Shown here: in pieces, positions 5,293 through 10,071 of the stretch
How the letters are laid out: every line of letters starts with the position of its first letter
Numbering within the stretch: the stretch's first letter is position 1
From: Planctomicrobium piriforme
Lineage (GTDB): Bacteria; Planctomycetota; Planctomycetia; Pirellulales; PNKZ01
NCBI GenBank assembly: GCA_945877965.1
Contig: CAMCTH010000119.1
Span: 1-10,071 of the forward strand
Direction of reading: 5' to 3'
Length of the DNA stretch: 10,071 nt
Notes under the pieces: generated by a model
Told to the model about the DNA's origin: nothing
Seen by the model: only the letters and a program-made list of their open reading frames with translations
The model's database searches: none
Made by a program: the position numbers and the translations under genes

Positions 5293-6566
5293 AAAATCCG
5301 CCGCGTGTTGTCGCGCAGGATTTCCGTGCCGAAGGCGACGGCTCGTTCTTCGCTCCAGCCGCGGTCGACGACGTACCGCTCGGCCAGGATCTTGGCCAAG
5401 ATTCGTTTGTACATCGCAAACTTCGGCAGCGCGAATTCGAGCTTGTACATGTCGCTGTAGTAGCCGACTTGCTTCGTGCGGGGCACGGCCTCCATCCGGG
5501 CGGCGCTGTCGTGTTCGATGAACGTCGGCGTGTTCGAGTACCACCAGTGGCCGTTGGTGACGACGTTCGGGAAGATCCAAGCGTAGCTCGCCAGTTCCTG
5601 GTTCGTCACGCTGGCCAGCACCGAGATCGGGAACGTCACCTGCGGGAAGGCGTTGAACAATTCTTTGTACTGGATCAGCGAGACGCGGCTGTCGTACAGG
5701 TCCATGCCTTGGAAGACGCCCGTCGGGTAGACGGCCCGATTGACGCCGATCATGAGATCGAACGGCAGCTTGAACTCGACGCAGTATTCGGCCAACGTCC
5801 AGAAGACGAAGTTCGAGAGCTCGCGACGACGTTCGACCGGCGCGTTCACCCCTTCTTTGAGTACCGCGGCGAAGGCAGTTTCGGCACTTGCGAGTTCGAT
5901 CTTCGTCGGCGCAAAGTCCGGCGGGATTGATATCGCGCAGGCTCGAGCTCCGTTCTTCTTGAAGTGCTGGAACAGTTTGCCGATCGCCGTCTTTAATTGA
6001 GCAGCCGAACCGACGGACGATTGCGTCGCCTTATCGAGCCGCGCGCGAACCTCGGACTTGCCCAGGTGGAAGACGAGATCGTCGGTCCGAAAGCACGGCA
6101 CATACTTCTTGGTGTCGAAGCCCGCCAGCGGATCGTCGAAGTCGTTCGTCAGGAAGACCGCTTCGAGTTTGCTTTGCTTGAGCACGTCGTCGGCCCACGT
6201 CGGCGACGCCATTTTCTTTTGGGCCGCGTCGTAGATCGGTTCCCAGTTCTTCGTCGTGACGAGTTCTTCTTGGAACCCAAAGAACTCGCGGGCGATTTCA
6301 ATAAACCAACTGTATTGAATCGTGTTCTCGATCGGCCCCAAGCCCGAGATGATCCGCCGGGTCTTTTCCTTCGGGTCGAGTCCCGGCTCCTCGATGTTCG
6401 CCTTCGGCATGCCGGCCGAGTGGGCCAGTTCGGTGTAGTAGTGGTAGCCGAGAATGTCGACGAGCGTGGTCGACGCGGGAGCGTGCGGATTGATATGCGT
6501 GTGCGGGTCGACGATCGTGAGCGAGTGGAGTTGGTCGAAGAGGCGGCGACGAAGGGCGTCGGACAT
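5280..6566 (-). CDS. Uronate-isomerase-like protein (UxaC family, amidohydrolase fold), divergent active site
   Basis: A 428-residue soluble protein resembling glucuronate/galacturonate isomerase, which interconverts uronates and their keto forms early in pectin and glucuronate breakdown. Shared features: metal-binding DPHTH (20-24), an N-terminal GLGPIENTIQYSWF region, LMIGVNR (271-277), TNQELA, GHWWYSN (339-345) and the LPKFAMYKRIL helix (380-390). Length fits the family. Several family active-site positions differ: the His of the 'QLHIGA' strand is Met272, and the Asp-x-Arg of 'TDSR' falls on Met373 and Lys375, with an Asp one residue early (372). It may therefore act on another substrate. 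The frame is also open to a TTG at 6608, but ATG 6566 is preferred because nothing upstream of the TTG resembles a ribosome binding site. Its start region faces the PSD1 gene across a shared promoter region. Confidence 0.85.
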   Translation of the reverse strand: MSDALRRRLFDQLHSLTIVDPHTHINPHAPASTTLVDILGYHYYTELAHSAGMPKANIEEPGLDPKEKTRRIISGLGPIENTIQYSWFIEIAREFFGFQEELVTTKNWEPIYDAAQKKMASPTWADDVLKQSKLEAVFLTNDFDDPLAGFDTKKYVPCFRTDDLVFHLGKSEVRARLDKATQSSVGSAAQLKTAIGKLFQHFKKNGARACAISIPPDFAPTKIELASAETAFAAVLKEGVNAPVERRRELSNFVFWTLAEYCVEFKLPFDLMIGVNRAVYPTGVFQGMDLYDSRVSLIQYKELFNAFPQVTFPISVLASVTNQELASYAWIFPNVVTNGHWWYSNTPTFIEHDSAARMEAVPRTKQVGYYSDMYKLEFALPKFAMYKRILAKILAERYVVDRGWSEERAVAFGTEILRDNTRRIFYAD

Positions 6567-6679
6567 GGCCGGTGTCTCGTAGAGTTCGCGGAGAATTAAT
6601 TGAATCAAATCGGCGGTCCGCCATCATATTCCGTCGATGGGAGCACCCGCCAGGGGCACTCTTTGCGACCCGCTTTATC

Positions 6680-6709
6680 TTGACATAGGCCGTCGGCGGG
6701 AATCACAAT
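6680..6709 (+). promoter_or_regulatory. Candidate sigma-70-type promoter for the PSD1-family gene
   Basis: A perfect TTGACA -35 box (6680-6685) is followed after 18 bases by CACAAT (6704-6709), which matches four of six -10 consensus bases. It points toward the PSD1-family gene, whose start is 88 bases downstream, leaving a leader of about 80 bases. An 11-base palindrome with GGCGG and CCGCC arms (6612-6622) lies on the other side, just before the uronate-isomerase-like gene. No start site is proven. Confidence 0.35.
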
Positions 6710-6797
6710 ACATATCTCCCGGCTAGTACTCCAGCACTGCGTTTTCCTGCCTGCAGTGGCTGCCCCTCCGGATCGATTTTCTGCGTGGAGGTTGAGT

Positions 6798-9700
6798 ATG
6801 TCCGATCGGCTGTTCTTCAGCATTATTGCGCTCGTCGGTCTGGCATCGTCGGGCTTTTCCGCCGAGCGAGTCGAATCGGGCAAGTCGCGCGCGATCGATT
6901 TCAATCGCGATGTGAAGCCGATCCTGGCCGAGCACTGTCTGAAGTGCCACGGTCCCGACGAGGCCGAGGGGGGCTTGAACCTCACCGATCGCGCCATTTC
7001 CGTCCAAGAACTCGACAGCGGCGCGAAAGCGATCGTCCCCGGCAAATCAGGGGCGAGCGAAGTGATCAAGCGGATCCTGTCGACCGACGCTGAAGTTCGC
7101 ATGCCTCCCGGCGACGAGAAGCCGCTGAAGCCGCACGAAGTCGAAGTGCTGCGACAGTGGATCGACGCCGGAGCCGAGTACCAAACGCACTGGTCGTTCC
7201 GCACGCTGGAAAAGCCAGCGGCTCCGACCGTGAAGGACGCTGCGTGGGTTCGCAATCCGATCGATGCGTTCGTGTTGAAAGAACTCGAAAGCCGTGGGAT
7301 TAAGCCGTCGCCCGAGGCCGATCCGCATACCCTTGTGAAGCGGCTTTATCTTGACCTGACCGGCTTGCTGCCGAGCACGGCCGAGACCGACGCGTTTGTG
7401 AACGAATACTCCGCAAAGAACGGCGACCGGGAAGCCGTTTACCAAACCCTGATCGACAAGCTCCTCGCCTCGCCGCACTTCGGCGAGCGTTGGGGCCGGC
7501 ACTGGCTCGATCTGGCTCGCTATGCCGACAGCGACGGCTATGAAAAGGATCGGCCGCGCCCCGATGCCTATGTCTTTCGCGATTGGGTGATCCGCGCTTT
7601 CAATGAAGGGATGCCGTTTGATCGGTTCACGATCGAGCAACTCGCGGGCGATTTGCTCCCCAATGCCACGCCGCAACAAAAGATCGCGACGGCCTTCAAT
7701 CGTCAAACGTTGACGAACACCGAAGGGGGTACCGACCAAGAAGAGTTCCGCGTCGCCGCCTGCATGGACCGGACCGACACGCTCAGTTCCGTATGGCTCG
7801 GTCTGACGGTCGGCTGTGCGAAGTGCCATACCCACAAGTACGACCCGATCACGCATACGGAGTATTACCGCCTCTTCGCGTTCTTCAACGGGGCCGACGA
7901 GGTGGTTGAAAAACTGCCGGTTAAAGCAAAGGACCTCGACGCGTTGGAGCAGAAGCTGCAACCGCTCGAAGCGGCCCTCGACAAGCGGTATCGTGCGATC
8001 GCTCCCGCCGAACAAAAGTGGGAAGAAGAACAACGCGACTATGTCGAAAACATCAAGTCGACGAAGCTCGAAGTTGAAAAACGTGATGTCACGGCTGAGG
8101 TTCGTTCTGCGGGCGGGGCGAGTTTTATTCGACATGACGACGGCGTCTACTCCGTCGCTGATGCCGCAAAAGTTCCGGCGACCGACGTCTATACGATCAC
8201 GCTGAAGGACCTGCCCAAAGATTTGACCGGCTTCCGGATCGAGGCGTTCCCCGAAGAATCGCTGCCGAAGAAAAGCGTCGGCCTCGCTTCGGGGGGTAAC
8301 TTCGTCGTCACGCAACTGCGGGCTGAAGTAATTGACGCCGAGGGAAAGAAATTACGCGACGTGCCGTTGCAATTCGCGACCTCCGACTACGATCAGTCCG
8401 GCTACAAGGCGGCCGACGTTCTGGCCGCGTCGAACAACACCAAAAAAGGATGGGCCGTCGGCGGCCAAGTCGAGAAGCCGCACTACTTGCAGGTGCGGAC
8501 GAAGGAACAATTTAACCTAGCCGACGGCGAGCGGTTGCAACTGGTGCTGGAGCAGAAGTACGGCACTCAGCATTTGTTGGCACGTTTCAAAGTCCGCACC
8601 ATCATCGGGGACGGCGCGTTGCTGCATATACCTGATGAGGTGGTTAAGGCGTTGCGGATGTACCCGGAGAAGCGGGTGAACGAGACGCGGCAACTCCTGT
8701 TCGATTTCTTCGCAGGCCAAGACGCCGAAGTGAAAAAGTTGCAGGGGCAGATCGATGCGGTCAACAAAGAGTTCCAAACGCAACTGATGCCGGTCCGCTT
8801 GATCGCGACCTCGCGCAAGGGGCGCAAGACGTATCGCTTTGATCGGGGGGATTTCTTGTCGCCCAAGGAAGAAGTGACGCCGGGAACGCTCGGCGTGCTG
8901 CCGCCGATGAGGGCGGACGGCTCGGCCCCGAGTCGCTTGGATTTGGCCCGCTGGCTGGTCGGTCCGACGAATCAACTGACGCCCCGCGTCATCGCGAATC
9001 AATTTTGGTCGCGGCTGATTGGGGCCGGCTTGGTTCGTTCGGTCGGCGACTTTGGGGTCCGCGGTGAGACGCCGTCGCATCCCGAGTTGTTGGATTGGCT
9101 CGCCTTGACGTATCGCGACGATTTGAAGTGGAATACGAAAGCGTTCCTCAAGACGGTTCTGATGTCGTCGACCTATCGTCAGGCCTCGACGCATCGCCCT
9201 GAATTGGTCGACGTCGATCCGCTGAACACGATGCTCGCGCGACAGAATCGAATCCGCGTCGAAGGCGAAATCGTGCGCGATCTCGCGTTGCAGGTCGGCG
9301 GGTTGTTGTCGCCCAAGATCGGCGGTCCGAGCGTCTATCCGCCGATGCCCGCCGATTTGGCGAAGCTGAGCTACGCCAATAATTTCTCGTGGACCGAAAG
9401 CACCGGCGAGGATCGTTATCGTCGTGGGATGTACACGTTCTTCAAACGGACGATCCCGCACCCGACGCTGATCACGTTCGATTGCCCCGACGCGAACCTG
9501 ACCTGCGTCAATCGTTCGATTTCGAACACGCCGCTGCAAGCGTTGGCACTGCTGAACAACGATGCCTTCGTCGAATCGTCGCAAGCCTTGGCCAAGAAGT
9601 TGCTGGCGCTCGACGATCTCGGCGACGACGCGCGATTGAGTCGGGCCATTGAAATGTGTTTGGCTCGTGAGCCGGAGAGCGACGAAGTCGATCGCTTGCA

Positions 9701-9866
9701 GAATTTGCTGGAGCAGGCGCGACGTTACTTCGCGGAGCATCCGGAAGAGGCCGACGCCCTGGTCGGCCGCTACGCCGCCCCGCCGACGACGAACGTCGAG
9801 ACCGCCTCGTGGATCGCCGCCGTTCGTGTGTTGATCAATTTGGACGAGTTCATTACGCGAGAGTGA
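6798..9866 (+). CDS. Secreted PSCyt1 / DUF1549 / DUF1553 (PSD1) planctomycete protein
   Basis: A 1,022-residue exported protein of a family expanded in Planctomycetes; its biochemical role is not established. A signal peptide is visible (hydrophobic core 5-20, likely cleavage after FSA, residue 22). Domains in order: PSCyt1 cytochrome-c-like (about 33-120) with haem motif CLKCH (47-51) followed by GPD; PSCyt2/DUF1549 (about 150-360) with GRHWLDLARYADSDGY and a second CxxCH, CAKCH (340-344); a charged, probably coiled-coil stretch (about 379-430); a beta-rich middle region (about 465-600) with the LTGFRIEAFPEESLP and GNFVVTQL segments usual in these proteins; a second charged helix (about 640-670); and PSD1/DUF1553 (about 710-1000), ending in INLDEFITRE. 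Start chosen at 6798 because GGAGG (6787-6791) lies 6 bases upstream and the signal peptide begins there. The frame is open to a GTG at 6756, which has no such support. A DUF1501 gene follows after 96 bases. Confidence 0.95.
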   Translation: MSDRLFFSIIALVGLASSGFSAERVESGKSRAIDFNRDVKPILAEHCLKCHGPDEAEGGLNLTDRAISVQELDSGAKAIVPGKSGASEVIKRILSTDAEVRMPPGDEKPLKPHEVEVLRQWIDAGAEYQTHWSFRTLEKPAAPTVKDAAWVRNPIDAFVLKELESRGIKPSPEADPHTLVKRLYLDLTGLLPSTAETDAFVNEYSAKNGDREAVYQTLIDKLLASPHFGERWGRHWLDLARYADSDGYEKDRPRPDAYVFRDWVIRAFNEGMPFDRFTIEQLAGDLLPNATPQQKIATAFNRQTLTNTEGGTDQEEFRVAACMDRTDTLSSVWLGLTVGCAKCHTHKYDPITHTEYYRLFAFFNGADEVVEKLPVKAKDLDALEQKLQPLEAALDKRYRAIAPAEQKWEEEQRDYVENIKSTKLEVEKRDVTAEVRSAGGASFIRHDDGVYSVADAAKVPATDVYTITLKDLPKDLTGFRIEAFPEESLPKKSVGLASGGNFVVTQLRAEVIDAEGKKLRDVPLQFATSDYDQSGYKAADVLAASNNTKKGWAVGGQVEKPHYLQVRTKEQFNLADGERLQLVLEQKYGTQHLLARFKVRTIIGDGALLHIPDEVVKALRMYPEKRVNETRQLLFDFFAGQDAEVKKLQGQIDAVNKEFQTQLMPVRLIATSRKGRKTYRFDRGDFLSPKEEVTPGTLGVLPPMRADGSAPSRLDLARWLVGPTNQLTPRVIANQFWSRLIGAGLVRSVGDFGVRGETPSHPELLDWLALTYRDDLKWNTKAFLKTVLMSSTYRQASTHRPELVDVDPLNTMLARQNRIRVEGEIVRDLALQVGGLLSPKIGGPSVYPPMPADLAKLSYANNFSWTESTGEDRYRRGMYTFFKRTIPHPTLITFDCPDANLTCVNRSISNTPLQALALLNNDAFVESSQALAKKLLALDDLGDDARLSRAIEMCLAREPESDEVDRLQNLLEQARRYFAEHPEEADALVGRYAAPPTTNVETASWIAAVRVLINLDEFITRE

Positions 9867-9868
9867 GT

Positions 9869-9944
9869 TGTAGGGAACGGCCTCCGTGCCGTTCCGTCCG
9901 TGTTGTGACCCGATCACGGAACGCCAGAGACGGCGTTCCCTACA
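9869..9944. repeat. Double-hairpin inverted repeat between the PSD1 and DUF1501 genes
   Basis: Two related units of about 27 bases face each other. Outer arms TGTAGGGAACG (9869-9879) and CGTTCCCTACA (9934-9944) are exact reverse complements. Each unit also folds alone: GGAACGGC / GCCGTTCC (9874-9881 with 9888-9895) and GGAACGCC / GGCGTTCC (9918-9925 with 9932-9939), both 8 pairs with 6-base loops. A small GTGA / TCAC stem (9905-9908 with 9914-9917) lies between them. The stems differ at one pair, changed on both sides. It resembles REP/BIME-type dispersed repeats. No good T-run follows, so it is not a clear terminator. Confidence 0.8.
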
Positions 9945-9962
9945 GAATAGTCGAGAATTGCC

Positions 9963-10071
9963 ATGAATCGCTTCGATCTGCATGAATGTGCCCGCGATGC
10001 CGCTCAGGATCATTCGCGCCGTTACTTCTTGGGGAACGCCGGGTACGGCATCGGGGCGGCGGCTCTGGCCG
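9963..10071 (+). CDS. DUF1501 family protein with Tat signal (partial, cut at window end)
   Basis: The first 36 codons are visible, reading MNRFDLHECARD and continuing past a twin-arginine motif SRRYFLG (residues 18-24) into a Gly/Ala-rich hydrophobic stretch. This is a Tat signal, so the product should be exported folded. The start MNRFDLHE plus an early Tat signal, directly after a PSD1 gene, is characteristic of planctomycete DUF1501 proteins, a family related to the alkaline phosphatase/sulfatase fold whose role is not established. The family call rests on context and the N-terminus; no catalytic residue is in view. A modest GAGAA lies about 8 bases before ATG 9963. Probably transcribed with the PSD1 gene, with the 9869-9944 hairpins in the junction. 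Confidence 0.8.
   Translation, partial: MNRFDLHECARDAAQDHSRRYFLGNAGYGIGAAALA

Noticed and set aside
5997..6599. 200-residue plus-strand frame
   Set aside because: Mirror frame of the uronate-isomerase-like gene, rich in Arg, Val and Glu with no motif and no ribosome binding site.
7047..8315. 422-residue open frame on the minus strand
   Set aside because: It lies entirely inside the PSD1 gene on the opposite strand, has no ribosome binding site or domain signature, and the sense frame is clearly the real gene.
8517..10013. 498-residue open frame on the minus strand
   Set aside because: It runs antisense through the PSD1 gene and the hairpin repeat into the DUF1501 start. Its composition is Arg/Gln/His-rich with no recognisable motif, as expected from the mirror frame of GC-rich codons.
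1..10071. CRISPR array, tRNA, rRNA, transposase, toxin-antitoxin or phage genes
   Set aside because: No regularly spaced repeats, cloverleaf, rRNA-like sequence or matching protein signatures were seen on either strand.

Overview
The window looks like a piece of a GC-rich planctomycete chromosome, probably of the Pirellulales kind. The strongest evidence is the gene pair at the right end: a roughly 1,020-residue secreted protein with the PSCyt1 / PSCyt2 (DUF1549) / PSD1 (DUF1553) architecture, followed by the start of a DUF1501 protein with a twin-arginine signal. These families are greatly expanded in Planctomycetes, and the pairing is characteristic of them. Coding density is moderate and strands switch often, which also fits.

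Layout, left to right. (1) Positions 1-1070, minus strand: an ECF-type sigma-70 factor, the first codons of a downstream gene running off the window, and upstream a 93-codon ORF of unknown function with a good ribosome binding site. (2) Positions 1071-1525: a divergent intergenic region with several inverted repeats and no convincing gene. (3) Positions 1526-5292, plus strand: an HpcH/HpaI-family class II aldolase with a possible terminator; a class I SAM-dependent methyltransferase and a short-chain dehydrogenase/reductase that are probably co-transcribed (38-base gap); and a membrane fatty-acid-desaturase-family protein with its own leader. (4) Positions 5280-6566, minus strand: a uronate-isomerase-like protein (UxaC family, amidohydrolase fold). 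It converges on the desaturase gene and overlaps it by 13 bases. (5) Positions 6567-6797: a divergent promoter region with a perfect TTGACA box facing right. (6) Positions 6798-10071, plus strand: the PSD1-family gene, a 76-base double-hairpin repeat, and the DUF1501 gene, cut by the window end.

How the genes may work together. The aldolase, SDR and uronate-isomerase-like protein would all fit sugar-acid breakdown, but a methyltransferase and a desaturase lie between them, so a shared pathway is only a suggestion. The PSD1/DUF1501 pair is probably one transcription unit producing exported proteins; the biochemical role of these families is not settled. The sigma factor has no visible target promoter here.

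I do not see a defence system, phage, insertion sequence, CRISPR array or tRNA/rRNA. The most unusual points are the two related inverted hairpins between the PSD1 and DUF1501 genes, whose stems differ by an apparently compensatory change, and the uronate-isomerase-like protein, which keeps the family fold signature but seems to lack several family active-site residues.
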